Positions 1-9,042 are shown, numbered from the stretch's first letter. The stretch is DNA of 32,513 nt from an uncultured Bacillota bacterium (GCA_949289785.1 CASEOW010000046.1:1-32513), one strand, 5' to 3'. Notes: generated by a model not told the origin, from the letters alone. Numbers and translations: made by a program.

Positions 1-116
1 GGTTTATTTCTGTTGCACTATCCCTAGAGTCGCCTCCGCCGACCGTTAATCGGCACCCAGTTCTCTTGATGCTCGGACTTTCCTCATTATTACTAATGCG
101 ATTGTCTGCATAACTG
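1..116 (-). ncRNA. rnpB: RNase P RNA, type A, 5' part (runs off the left edge)
   Basis: This is the catalytic RNA of ribonuclease P, which removes the 5' leaders of tRNA precursors. Read on the minus strand, the segment contains CAGACAATCGC near the 5' end, then GAGGAAAGTCCGAGC, then GGGTGCCG..CGGTCGGCGG and AGTGCAACAGAAATAAACC. These match, in order, the conserved 5' blocks of bacterial RNase P RNA (E. coli has GAGGAAAGTCCGGGC and AGTGCAACAGAGAGCAAACC). The hairpin and the spacing between these blocks follow the ancestral type A fold rather than the Bacillus type B fold. The 3' two thirds lie outside the window. The 5' end is inferred from the promoter just upstream. Confidence 0.93.
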
Positions 117-122
117 GTAATA

Positions 123-151
123 ATTATACTACAATATTTATTAATTGTCAA
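123..151 (-). promoter_or_regulatory. Sigma-A promoter of rnpB
   Basis: On the minus strand, TTGACA (146-151) and TATAAT (123-128) are separated by exactly 17 nt, a perfect match to the housekeeping consensus. Transcription should begin near 116, at the 5' end of the RNase P RNA. A consensus promoter fits a highly expressed stable RNA. Confidence 0.9.
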
Positions 152-258
152 TCTTAATAACAAATAAAATAACATACTACAATCATGTACAAATATTTAT
201 AATTTTTTTTAAATCAATAAAAATATGATATTTAATAGCGTTAAAAAATATTTTTTTA

Positions 259-1626
259 TTAGCCTACTGTAAAAAGAGATTTTACTTTTCCATTTTTTCT
301 ATCAGGATAAAAAGCCTTCATTATTCCATCTTGTGAAATTTTAATAGCAACTCCATATTTAGATAATGTTGTCGCTGCTGCAAGTCTTCCTCCCCCTTCA
401 CTTCCTGCTTCAATTTTAAGAATAGCACCGACAGCTATAATTGTTCCGTCGTTATCTATTACAGTTGCACCATCCATACTTACAAGTTCCAATCTTAGTT
501 TTCTACTAAGTTCATGAAATGGTTTACCCATTATGAGTTTTCTTATACAAGCTGATTTAACACATTTTTGCTGTTCAAGAAAAGTAGAGAATGGTACATT
601 ATAAACAGCTTCTACACTAGATAAGTTTTGTAAATTGTATAATTTATTTGCATTTTCAATTTCTTGTTTTTTCTTTAGTTCAAAATATTTTTCATCTATA
701 ATATCATGGGCATTAATATGAGTTAATGCCTGCTCAATTTTATCTTTATTAAGATAAACTATACACCCACCACTATAGGCAAATGAAGTATCTAATGCAG
801 TATAATAAATAGACCTTCTAATATCCTTTAAACTATAATTACCACGATATGATAATAATTGAATTACTTCTTCGTGAGAATAAATGTTCCATCCCCCTAA
901 CCTTTTTGCAAATAATAAATTTCGATTTTTAAAAATTAATACATCACCATTTTCAGTTAAAACTATACCAACTCTTTTTTCATTGCAATATCTTGCAACA
1001 TTTTCATATTTATAAGGAGAAATGGATTGAACTTTTTTCATTTTATTTACTTGTGTATAACCTATTAAATTTCCTTTTCTATCAAATTCTATATATGAAT
1101 CTTGTCCATCTGATAATAATGCAAAAAAATCACGTTCCATAAGCTGTGTATAATTTATAACTTCATTTTGTTCTGATAAATCTGCATTTTGATTAATAAT
1201 AATACCTATTGCTATTTTTTTACCTTCATAAGTCCTAGCAGCCCATTTTTCAAGATAATTTAAAATACCAAACATACTATTTGCAGTTTCTTCATCACTA
1301 ACAGCTGCACAAATTGATTTTTCAATTGCGTTGTCTTGTAACACAGAAATATAACTTTCATCTTCAAGATTTAATAAAGAAATTTTATTTAGTTCACTTA
1401 ATACAGATTTTAACAAATTAATTTCAAAAGTTTGAAATGGTTGACCTCTTTTTAAAATTAATCTGTAATCATCGGTTTTTGATGGTTTTATTAATAAAGA
1501 ATTTCTCTTACCAAAAGCAACTTCACTATCTCTTGAATAAGATTCTTCTTCTCCTTCAATAAAAGAACCTGTAAATAAAGGTAAAATAAGTTTTTCTACT
1601 ACTCTATAAAACTCAGACTTTTCCAT
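259..1626 (-). CDS. DAC (diadenylate cyclase)-like domain protein, probable nucleotide sensor
   Basis: This is a 455-residue soluble protein. Only the C-terminal ~80 residues are recognisable. They carry a DGA motif (385-387) followed by VIDNDGTIIAVGAIL, then GGGR (411-414) leading into LAAATTLSKYGVAIKIS. This is the layout of the DisA/CdaA diadenylate cyclase fold, where a DGA motif is followed by an RHR motif before an AA-rich helix. Here the RHR triad is replaced by GGGR-L, so classical c-di-AMP synthesis is doubtful; a ligand-sensing or altered-substrate role is inferred. Residues 1-370 are mixed alpha/beta with no motif I recognise, and no membrane segments are visible. The start is well supported by GAGGTG 7 nt upstream of ATG. 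It is a single-gene unit between rnpB and sigK. The fold call is fairly sure; the function is unknown. Confidence 0.65.
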   Translation of the reverse strand: MEKSEFYRVVEKLILPLFTGSFIEGEEESYSRDSEVAFGKRNSLLIKPSKTDDYRLILKRGQPFQTFEINLLKSVLSELNKISLLNLEDESYISVLQDNAIEKSICAAVSDEETANSMFGILNYLEKWAARTYEGKKIAIGIIINQNADLSEQNEVINYTQLMERDFFALLSDGQDSYIEFDRKGNLIGYTQVNKMKKVQSISPYKYENVARYCNEKRVGIVLTENGDVLIFKNRNLLFAKRLGGWNIYSHEEVIQLLSYRGNYSLKDIRRSIYYTALDTSFAYSGGCIVYLNKDKIEQALTHINAHDIIDEKYFELKKKQEIENANKLYNLQNLSSVEAVYNVPFSTFLEQQKCVKSACIRKLIMGKPFHELSRKLRLELVSMDGATVIDNDGTIIAVGAILKIEAGSEGGGRLAAATTLSKYGVAIKISQDGIMKAFYPDRKNGKVKSLFTVG

Positions 1627-1654
1627 AGATGCACCTCAAAACTATTAAAGATAG

Positions 1655-1684
1655 ATTATGAAATATAATTAAATATTTAATCAA
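1655..1684 (-). promoter_or_regulatory. Probable sigma-A promoter of the DAC-like gene
   Basis: On the minus strand, TTGATT (1679-1684) and CATAAT (1655-1660) are 18 nt apart, about 29 nt upstream of the ATG and ahead of a good ribosome binding site. The match is moderate. Confidence 0.5.
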
Positions 1685-1975
1685 GAGAAAGTAATCTTTC
1701 TTAATTAAAAATAGAAAATATTTATTAAAAGACAATTTAAATATTTTAAATTAAATTTTATTAAAATTTTGTAGTAATGTATTTAAAATATAATTTTAAA
1801 AATCTTTAAAATGTAAAATATTTTTATACTTTTAAAATTTATAATTTATATAGACATAAAATTTATTTAACAAATTTTTGTATAAATAAAAAATATGGAA
1901 ATTAACATTCTCTTTAACATTATAACTTCTTAAAAAAAATAATACAAGACATTTTAAATATTTTTTTTAATTATT
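1685..1975. other. AT-rich intergenic stretch without a recognisable gene
   Basis: This is the rest of the 349-nt gap between sigK and the DAC-like gene. It is almost entirely A and T, with stops in all frames. I see no RNA gene, no strong hairpin with a T tract and no repeat. It must contain the 3' end of the sigK transcript, but no clear terminator is visible. Confidence 0.6.
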
Positions 1976-2707
1976 TTATTTTTTATTTTTATAATCTATT
2001 TTTAACTTTGATTTTGTATCTTCTTTTAAATATTTTTGTAATTCTTTTAAACATCTAGTTTCAATTCTTGATATATATGATCTTGAAATATTAAAAATTT
2101 CTGCAACTTCTTTTTGAGTTTTAAGTTCATATCCACAAATTCCATATCTGTATTTCATAATTTCACATTCCATTTTAGATAAGTGATTTTTCATAGCATT
2201 TTCTACATCTTCCATTAGACAATCTCTTTCTACCTGACCAACAACTTCATCCTCGTTTTCTGCGGGAATAAAGTTGGTTAATTCCATTTCATCACTATCC
2301 GGTTTTGGAGATAAAACCATATTTAAAGAAATAGTGTCTTTATGTTTTTTGTTTGCTCTTATCAACATTAATATTTCATTTTCTATACATCTTGAAGCGT
2401 AAGTAGAAAGTAAAACCCCTTTTTTATTATCAAAGCTATCTACGGCTTTTATTAAACCAATAGTGCCTACAGATATTAAATCATCTGCTTCAAGAGAATT
2501 GTTGTATTTTTTTACTATGTGTGCTACCAATCTTAAATTATGATTAATTAATATTTCTCTTGCTTTTTCATCTCCATTTATTAATTTTTCAACCCAAACA
2601 GCTTCCTCTTCTTTACTTAATGGTTTAGGAAAACCTTGTATACTACTTACAAAAGAAGTAAACATACATATTTTGCCTATGAACTTTGCAAAACTCTCAT
2701 AAATCAT
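1976..2707 (-). CDS. sigK: RNA polymerase sporulation sigma factor, sigma-K type (pro-sigma-K)
   Basis: This is the late mother-cell sigma factor, which directs RNA polymerase to coat and lysis genes. The 243 residues follow sigma-K closely. There is a hydrophobic pro-sequence at about 1-25 (ICMFTSFVSS), then FPKPLS at the mature N-terminus. Region 2 includes NLRLVAHIVKKY, LISVGTIGLIKAV and STYASRCIENEILM. Region 4 has a helix-turn-helix (QKEVAEIFNISRSYISRIE). The gene is continuous, with no skin-type insertion. The pro-sequence implies activation by the intramembrane protease SpoIVFB, which is encoded at 21457-22317. The ATG has a G-rich GGGGGC site about 8 nt upstream. It is transcribed alone, after the ftsY terminator. 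Sigma-E is the nearest alternative, but the FPKPLS junction and short pro-sequence favour sigma-K. Confidence 0.9.
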   Translation of the reverse strand: MIYESFAKFIGKICMFTSFVSSIQGFPKPLSKEEEAVWVEKLINGDEKAREILINHNLRLVAHIVKKYNNSLEADDLISVGTIGLIKAVDSFDNKKGVLLSTYASRCIENEILMLIRANKKHKDTISLNMVLSPKPDSDEMELTNFIPAENEDEVVGQVERDCLMEDVENAMKNHLSKMECEIMKYRYGICGYELKTQKEVAEIFNISRSYISRIETRCLKELQKYLKEDTKSKLKIDYKNKK

Positions 2708-2788
2708 AAAACATAGCCCCCATTGAATAAATCAATAGTATTTGTATATGTTGAAAAATGTCGAATTTTGCTTGTCTAATAAATATTT

Positions 2789-2817
2789 TTAAAAAAAACA
2801 ACCTACAATGGCTGTTT
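2789..2817 (-). terminator. Intrinsic terminator of the plsX-rnc-smc-ftsY operon
   Basis: On the minus strand, AACAGCC (2810-2816) pairs with GGTTGTT (2797-2803), with one G-U pair and the loop ATTGTA. A run of eight T follows. It lies about 26 nt after the ftsY stop. Confidence 0.8.
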
Positions 2818-2842
2818 TTCTTTTTAGTATTAATATTTAAAT

Positions 2843-3739
2843 TTAAAATAAATTTTCTATAAATTCTTTGCTATCAAATCTTTCAAGGTCATCAACACCT
2901 TCTCCTACTCCAACAAAAACAACTGGCAAATGATATTCTTTTTCTATAGAAATTATTACACCACCTTTTGCAGTTCCATCTAATTTGGTAAGTATTATTC
3001 CGTCGATTTTTACAAATTCACTAAACGCATTTATCTGATTTAAAGCATTTTGACCAGTAGTAGCATCTAAAACAATAAAATTATATTTATTAGCTTCAGG
3101 ATATTCTCTTTTAATAACTTTATCTATTTTTTTCAGTTCTTCCATTAAATTAGTTTTTGTATGAAGTCTTCCTGCAGTATCAACTAATAAAACATCAGTA
3201 TTTTTAGCTTTAGCACTTGAAATACCATCATAAACAACAGCAGCAGCATCTGCGCCTTCTGCATGTTTTATAATTCTTGTTTTAGTTCTTTCTGCCCATT
3301 CATTAAGTTGATTTGATGCAGCAGCTCTAAATGTATCACCAGCAACCAAAGTTACCTCTTTTTTTTGATTTTTAAAGTATTGAGATAATTTTCCAATTGT
3401 AGTTGTTTTTCCTACACCATTAACGCCAATTATAGTTATAATACAAGGATATTTAACTTCAAAATTTTCAAAATCTTTAAATTTTTCAGAAATGACTTCT
3501 TTTAATTCTTTTTTTACTTCTTCACTAGTTCTCAGTTTACCTTTTCTTGCGCGTATTCTTAAATCATCAACAATGTCCATACTAGTCCTTACACCACAAT
3601 CACAAGAAATTAAAATATCACAAAGCTCATCATAAAAATCATCATCAAGTTCACCATGACTTAAAAGAGCATCAAATTTTCTAGCAATCGCCTCTCTTGT
3701 TTTTTTTAGTGCATTACCAATTTTTTTAAATATTCCCAT
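2843..3739 (-). CDS. ftsY: Signal recognition particle receptor FtsY
   Basis: FtsY is the SRP receptor GTPase. With Ffh it delivers ribosomes making membrane proteins to the Sec translocon at the inner face of the membrane. The 298 residues comprise a short basic N-terminal helix (MGIFKKIGNALKKTR, likely membrane contact), an N domain to about 95, and the G domain. The G domain has the P-loop GVNGVGKT (105-112), the DTFRAAA insertion, DTAGR and TKLDGTAKGG. It lacks the long acidic A domain of E. coli FtsY, as is usual in Firmicutes. The ATG sits 2 nt after the smc stop, and its GGAGGG site lies inside the end of smc, suggesting translational coupling. It is the last gene of the plsX-rnc-smc-ftsY unit. 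Confidence 0.97.
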   Translation of the reverse strand: MGIFKKIGNALKKTREAIARKFDALLSHGELDDDFYDELCDILISCDCGVRTSMDIVDDLRIRARKGKLRTSEEVKKELKEVISEKFKDFENFEVKYPCIITIIGVNGVGKTTTIGKLSQYFKNQKKEVTLVAGDTFRAAASNQLNEWAERTKTRIIKHAEGADAAAVVYDGISSAKAKNTDVLLVDTAGRLHTKTNLMEELKKIDKVIKREYPEANKYNFIVLDATTGQNALNQINAFSEFVKIDGIILTKLDGTAKGGVIISIEKEYHLPVVFVGVGEGVDDLERFDSKEFIENLF

Positions 3740-3741
3740 AA

Positions 3742-6700
3742 TTAACCCTCCTGAGCATGTTTAATAGCATCTGATAGAAGTACCGAAACAATTTTAGAAA
3801 CTCCCTTTTCTTCCATAGTTACACCATAAAGAGCATTAGCATATTCCATAGTAGGCTTTTTGTGAGTAATTAAAATAAACTGTGTTTCATTTGATAATTT
3901 CTTTAAATACTTATCAACAATTTCAACATTTGAATCATCTAATGCAGCTTCAACTTCGTCGAATAAACAGAAAGGTAAAGGCTTTATTCTTAAAATAGCA
4001 AATATCACAGCCATAGCAGTCAATGACTTTTCACCACCAGAAAGCAAAGTCATATTTTGTATTTTTTTGCCAGGTGGTTGAGCATATATTTCTACACCAC
4101 TCTCTAGAGGATCTTCTTCATCAGCTAATGCAAGTTTAGCAGTTCCACCACCAAACAACTCTTTAAATGTTAATTTAAAACTCTCATTAATTCTAAATAA
4201 TTCATTATTAAATTTTTCTACCATAATATTTGATAAATCTTTAATAATCTTATTTAAATCATCTTGTGCTTTCTCAAGATCTTGAGCTTGTGTATTTAAA
4301 TCATCATATCTTTCATACAAAGCTTTACAATCTTCGATAGCATTAACATTAACATATCCTAAAGCATTAATATCTTTCTTTAATTTATTAATAGCAGGCA
4401 TTGCATGTTCAATGTCAAAATCTGCCCTTCTTAAATCTTGACAAGTAGAATAAGAAAGAGAATACTCTTCATAAATTCTTTCTTGCATTTGTTCAAGTTC
4501 TGTGTCTACTTTAGATAAATTCATATCTTCTCTAAATTTTTTATCTCTAAGGGAAGATAATTCATCCATCAAAGCAGATTTTTCTTCGTCAAGAGTTTTA
4601 ATCTTATTTGAAATAGATATTTTTTCCTCTTCTATATTTTGTCTTTTTAATAGGAAATTATCCAATTCAATTTTTTTAGCAGATGATGGTCCGTTAGCTA
4701 TTTTATCCTTAATCATCTGTTCACAATCTGTTATAAATTTTTCATTAGATTGTAGTTGTTGTTTTGTGTTGTTTATTAAAGTATGAAGTCTACCAAGTTC
4801 ATTTTCAATTCTTAGTATTTCATTTTCAGTAGATGAAAGTTTTGTTCTACCACTAGCTATTTCTACCTTAACAGTTAAAATATTTTCATTAATTTCATCT
4901 CGTTGTTTTCTGAGATTTTCAAACATTTCTTTCTTTTCTTTAATAATTTCATCTACATCTTCTTTATTGCCTGAAAGAGCGCTTTCAATTTTAATAGAAT
5001 GAGAAAGATCATCTTCAATAAGTTTAAGTTTATTTTCGACAGTTTCAGCTTCCATTTTTGCAACGCTGAGATTATCACAAACTTCACTTATGGTTGAGTC
5101 ATATTTATTTATTTTTTCTTTTACAGATGCTACAATGATTTCAATGTCATTCTTTTCTTTGTTCATCTTATCAAGTTTATCTTTATTTTCTTGATAAATT
5201 TGCAAATTATTTTTGTATTCTATATCAATTTCCTGAACTCTTTTTTCAAGTTTAACAATATCTATTGCTAAAGTTTCAATTTCTCTTTCACGACCCATTA
5301 AATTAGAAGACTCAGCTTTTTTACTTCCACCAGTTAAAGAACCTTGAGGATTTACAATATCTCCATCTATAGTAACTATTCTAAAAGAATATCTACTAGA
5401 TTTAGCTAAAGATACAGCGGTATCCATATTATCAACTACAACAGTAGAACCTAATAAATTACTTACAACATTAAATATTTTAGAATCAAAATCAACTAAT
5501 TCACTTGCTAATCCAAAACAACCTGAAACACCTTTAATAAGATTATGATCAAAATCTCTTTTTTTCATTGAAGTAATCGGTAAAAATGTTGCTCTACCAA
5601 AAGAATTATCTTTAAGGAATTTAATAAGATTTTTAGCCCCTTCTTCATCATAAGTGATAATATTTTGAACAGCTCCACCTAAAGCAACTTCTATTGCTGT
5701 TTCATATTTTTGTGGAACTTTAATAAGAGAAGCAACAACACCAACTATATATTTTTTAATATCGCTATTTTTATCACTTTCTTTCAATATCTTTTTAATA
5801 GCGTACGAATATCCTTCATATTCATTTTGTAAATCTGATAAAAGCTTTTTTCTATTTTCGTAAACTTTTAATTGAATTACTAATGAAGATTTCTCATTTT
5901 CAAGTTCTTTTATTTTGTTTTCTAAAGTAAATACCTGACCGGCGAGCATATCAAGTTGCTCTTTTATTTTAGTCAATTGACTAATATGCTCTTGTATTCC
6001 ATTTTCACTTTCGAGTTTCAATCTTTCATTTTCATTTTTCTTCTCTTCCAATGATTTAATGTCATCTTTTAAATTGGAAAGATTACCTGTTAAAAGTTCC
6101 TTCTCAGTATTTAATCTAGAAACAGAACTTTTGATATCTCCAAGAGAGCCTAATGTCTCAATAATTTTTTGTTGACTTTCCCCTGCTTCGTTTTCACTTA
6201 AAGCTAATTGATTTGCAATTTCAAGATATTTAGATGACAACTCATTGAATGATTTTTCTAAAGCTTCAATATTGCTTAAAAGTTTTGTTTTTTCAATAAC
6301 TATTCTTTCTTTTTCCTCATTATAAGCTTTAATAGCAGTTTCTGAATTTGAAATATCTAAGTTAAGCCTATCATTTTCCTTATATGTAAAATTTATTCTT
6401 TCGCGAGCAAGTTTTGTTTCACCTTCTTGTTTTTCTAAATCTACAGTAAGTTGTAAAATTTTATCATTAAGTTGAGAGAGCATCTTATCAAAAACTGTAA
6501 GTGATTGCATAGCTTTATCATAATTTTCATTTGTTTTGTCAAAATCACTTTGTCTTATATCTATTTGTTTATTTAAAGCATCTAATTTTAAATTAATTTT
6601 TTCTTTTACATCATTAGCATTTTCATACTGATAAATATAAGCATTTACCTCTAAGTCTTTTAATGAGGCTTTATATTCAAGATATTTTTTTGCATTTTCA

Positions 6701-7326
6701 GCTTGTTTTTTCAATGGCCCCATTTGTCTTTCAATTTCGCTAACAATATCTTTTACTCTTGTTAAATTATCATTAGTTCTTTCAAGTTTTCTTTCAGCTT
6801 CTTTTTTGTCATTTTTATATTTAGAAATACCTGCAGCGTCTTCAAACATTGCCCTTCTGTTTTCAGGTTTAGCGTCAACAAGTTCAGTAACTTTACCTTG
6901 ACTTACAACTGAATATCCATTTTTGCCAAGACCACTATTATACAAAAGATTTGTAATATCTCTCAAATGACATGTATTTCTATTTATTAGATATTCACTT
7001 TCTCCAGAGCGGTATAATTTTCTTGTGATTGCAAGTTCGTCATAATCAAAATTAAAGAAACGATTAGTGTTATCGAATGTTAAAGTTACTTCACAATAAG
7101 ATAAACTTTTTCTTTTTTCTGTTCCATTAAATATAACATCTTGCATGCTATCACCACGCAAAGTTTTTGCACTTTGTTCACCTAAAACCCAACGAATAGC
7201 ATCTGAAACATTACTTTTACCACATCCATTAGGACCAACAATAGCAGTAAAATTATCATTAAATTCTATAACTGTTCTGTCAGCAAAAGATTTAAAACCG
7301 ACCATTTCAATTTTTTTAAAAATCAT
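3742..7326 (-). CDS. smc: Chromosome segregation ATPase SMC
   Basis: SMC is the ATPase core of bacterial condensin, which extrudes DNA loops and organises replication origins with ScpA and ScpB. The protein has 1194 residues, normal for the family. The N-terminal head carries Walker A GPNGCGKS (31-38). Two long coiled coils flank a hinge near 505-670 that contains GGAVQNII and GSLTGGS. The C-terminal head has the ABC signature LSGGEK (1095-1100) and Walker B with FDE (1122-1124). All functional motifs are intact. The start is set by GAGGAA 5 nt before ATG. It lies between rnc and ftsY, as in many Firmicutes. Its partners scpA and scpB are at 22487-23961. Confidence 0.98.
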   Translation of the reverse strand: MIFKKIEMVGFKSFADRTVIEFNDNFTAIVGPNGCGKSNVSDAIRWVLGEQSAKTLRGDSMQDVIFNGTEKRKSLSYCEVTLTFDNTNRFFNFDYDELAITRKLYRSGESEYLINRNTCHLRDITNLLYNSGLGKNGYSVVSQGKVTELVDAKPENRRAMFEDAAGISKYKNDKKEAERKLERTNDNLTRVKDIVSEIERQMGPLKKQAENAKKYLEYKASLKDLEVNAYIYQYENANDVKEKINLKLDALNKQIDIRQSDFDKTNENYDKAMQSLTVFDKMLSQLNDKILQLTVDLEKQEGETKLARERINFTYKENDRLNLDISNSETAIKAYNEEKERIVIEKTKLLSNIEALEKSFNELSSKYLEIANQLALSENEAGESQQKIIETLGSLGDIKSSVSRLNTEKELLTGNLSNLKDDIKSLEEKKNENERLKLESENGIQEHISQLTKIKEQLDMLAGQVFTLENKIKELENEKSSLVIQLKVYENRKKLLSDLQNEYEGYSYAIKKILKESDKNSDIKKYIVGVVASLIKVPQKYETAIEVALGGAVQNIITYDEEGAKNLIKFLKDNSFGRATFLPITSMKKRDFDHNLIKGVSGCFGLASELVDFDSKIFNVVSNLLGSTVVVDNMDTAVSLAKSSRYSFRIVTIDGDIVNPQGSLTGGSKKAESSNLMGREREIETLAIDIVKLEKRVQEIDIEYKNNLQIYQENKDKLDKMNKEKNDIEIIVASVKEKINKYDSTISEVCDNLSVAKMEAETVENKLKLIEDDLSHSIKIESALSGNKEDVDEIIKEKKEMFENLRKQRDEINENILTVKVEIASGRTKLSSTENEILRIENELGRLHTLINNTKQQLQSNEKFITDCEQMIKDKIANGPSSAKKIELDNFLLKRQNIEEEKISISNKIKTLDEEKSALMDELSSLRDKKFREDMNLSKVDTELEQMQERIYEEYSLSYSTCQDLRRADFDIEHAMPAINKLKKDINALGYVNVNAIEDCKALYERYDDLNTQAQDLEKAQDDLNKIIKDLSNIMVEKFNNELFRINESFKLTFKELFGGGTAKLALADEEDPLESGVEIYAQPPGKKIQNMTLLSGGEKSLTAMAVIFAILRIKPLPFCLFDEVEAALDDSNVEIVDKYLKKLSNETQFILITHKKPTMEYANALYGVTMEEKGVSKIVSVLLSDAIKHAQEG

Positions 7327-7377
7327 ATTTTCCTCGCATTTGCATTATCATTTTGTAAAATATAAATTTTTTTATTT

Positions 7378-8004
7378 TTACTTATTTTTTATTAAAAACA
7401 ATTTATTAATAGCATTTTTTGCAGCTATTTGTTGAGCTTCAAGTTTACTTTTTCCCTCACCGAATGATATCTCATCTTCATCCATACAAAAAATAGCTTT
7501 AAAACCTTTATCGCAAATTTCTGTTTTGTAACTAATTTTACATTTAAAATTTCCTTGAACTAATTCTTGTAATTTTGATTTATAGTTATCATCTTTTATA
7601 GAATTATATTTCTCTAACTCAAAATTTTTATAAATGAATTCTTTAGCTTTTTCTAAATTGCTATCTAAATAAATAGCTCCAATAATAGCTTCAATTACAT
7701 CTCCTTTAATTGCTTTAGAAACTTGCCCTTGATAACTTTTTCCTAATTTAACTTCTTTTTCTAGATTTAATTTATCAAATATTTGAGAAAGATAATTTTC
7801 AGAAACATAATGACTTCTTAAAACTGTTAATTTACCTTCTTTTTCTTTGCAATTTTTAAAGAAATATTCTCCAACTAAAAAATCTAATATGCTATCTCCC
7901 AAAAATTCCAATCTTTCATAATTAATTTCAGATTTTGAGCTGTGTGTCAAAGCTTGTTCTAAAAGAGAATTATTTTTAAATTTATAATTCAACTTCAAAA
8001 TCAT
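7378..8004 (-). CDS. rnc: Ribonuclease III
   Basis: RNase III is a double-strand-specific endoribonuclease that processes rRNA precursors and turns over structured mRNAs. The 208 residues are slightly short for the family. The catalytic domain has the signature ERLEFLGDSILDFLV and the downstream acidic motif GDVIEAIIGAIYLD. A C-terminal double-stranded-RNA-binding domain starts near 140 (SKLQELVQ) and ends with the A-rich helix KLEAQQIAAKNAI. It follows plsX by 24 nt and precedes smc. The start needs care: AAGGAGG lies only 1 nt before the first ATG, whereas the in-frame TTG at codon 3 sits 7 nt after it, so translation may begin two codons later. Confidence 0.96.
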   Translation of the reverse strand: MILKLNYKFKNNSLLEQALTHSSKSEINYERLEFLGDSILDFLVGEYFFKNCKEKEGKLTVLRSHYVSENYLSQIFDKLNLEKEVKLGKSYQGQVSKAIKGDVIEAIIGAIYLDSNLEKAKEFIYKNFELEKYNSIKDDNYKSKLQELVQGNFKCKISYKTEICDKGFKAIFCMDEDEISFGEGKSKLEAQQIAAKNAINKLFLIKNK

Positions 8005-8028
8005 ACCTCCTTATCATAATAAAATTAT

Positions 8029-9042
8029 TTATACTGATTCAGGGTCATTTAATAATGTAATAGCTTTTTCAATTTTCTCATTAAGTTTATTGTCATATAA
8101 TATTATTGTTTGTTCTATTGATGAAAGAATATTATTTCTTTTGCATGAACCATGATTTTTAACTACAAGTTTTTTACAACCAAGAAGTGGAGAACCACCA
8201 TGTTTGCTTAATATATCTATTCTTGCTTTAATTTCTTTAAATGTTTTTTTCATAAAAAGAGCACCTATCATACTAAAGAAATGAGATTTAATACTTTTTT
8301 TCAAAACAGACATAACAGCCATTACAGCGCCTTCACTACCCTTCAATAAAGCATTACCAGCAAAACCATCAGCAACCATTACATCAATATCACCGCTCAT
8401 AAAATCTCTACCTTCTTTATTACCAATGAAGTTTATAGGAGCATCTTTTAAAAGTTTATGCGCTTCTTTTGCTAGTTCATTACCTTTTTCCTCTTCTGCA
8501 CCATTATTAAGCAATGCAACTCTAGGACTTTCACAATTGTAAATGATAGAATAATATGCCGAACCCATTAAAGCAAAATGTAATAGATTAATAGGTTTAC
8601 AATCTACATTTGCTCCACTGTCTATGATTATAACATCATTATCTTTTTTAGTTGGCAAAATAGGAGCAAGAGCTGGTCTAGAAATACCTTTAATTCTACC
8701 GATTTTCATTATTGCACCTGCAAGAACAGCCCCTGTACTACCAGCACTAACTAATCCAATTACGTCTTCGTTTTCTTTTAATATATCATATGCTTTAACA
8801 AGAGATGAATCTTTTTTATGTCTAATAGCTTCAGTAGGAACATCATCATTTGTTATTACTTGACTTGCTTCTAGTATTTCTATTCTTTCATTTCGACCAT
8901 TTAAAATTTTTTCTATTTCCTCTTTCTTTCCGCATAATAAAATCTTTATATCTTTATGTTTTTTGATTGCAAGAATTGCTCCCTCAACAATTTCAAGAGG
9001 TGCGTAATCTCCTCCGTAAGCATCTACTACTATTTTTTTCAT
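8029..9042 (-). CDS. plsX: Phosphate acyltransferase PlsX
   Basis: PlsX converts acyl-ACP and phosphate to acyl-phosphate, the acyl donor for PlsY in the first step of phospholipid synthesis at the membrane. The 337-residue protein is full length, with the N-terminal DAYGGDYAP motif (classical DAMGGD), GLVSAGSTGAVLAG, DSGANVDCKP and a C-terminal GCKKLVVKNHGS motif. AAGGAG lies 6 nt before ATG. It is the first gene of the unit after a strong promoter at 9196-9224. In many Firmicutes fabD, fabG and acpP follow plsX; here rnc follows directly, so the acyl carrier protein gene must be elsewhere. Confidence 0.97.
   Translation of the reverse strand: MKKIVVDAYGGDYAPLEIVEGAILAIKKHKDIKILLCGKKEEIEKILNGRNERIEILEASQVITNDDVPTEAIRHKKDSSLVKAYDILKENEDVIGLVSAGSTGAVLAGAIMKIGRIKGISRPALAPILPTKKDNDVIIIDSGANVDCKPINLLHFALMGSAYYSIIYNCESPRVALLNNGAEEEKGNELAKEAHKLLKDAPINFIGNKEGRDFMSGDIDVMVADGFAGNALLKGSEGAVMAVMSVLKKSIKSHFFSMIGALFMKKTFKEIKARIDILSKHGGSPLLGCKKLVVKNHGSCKRNNILSSIEQTIILYDNKLNEKIEKAITLLNDPESV

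Noticed and set aside
4502..4786. Plus-strand open frame of 94 codons
   Set aside because: It is antisense inside the smc coiled-coil region, with no ribosome binding site or recognisable product; a shadow of smc.
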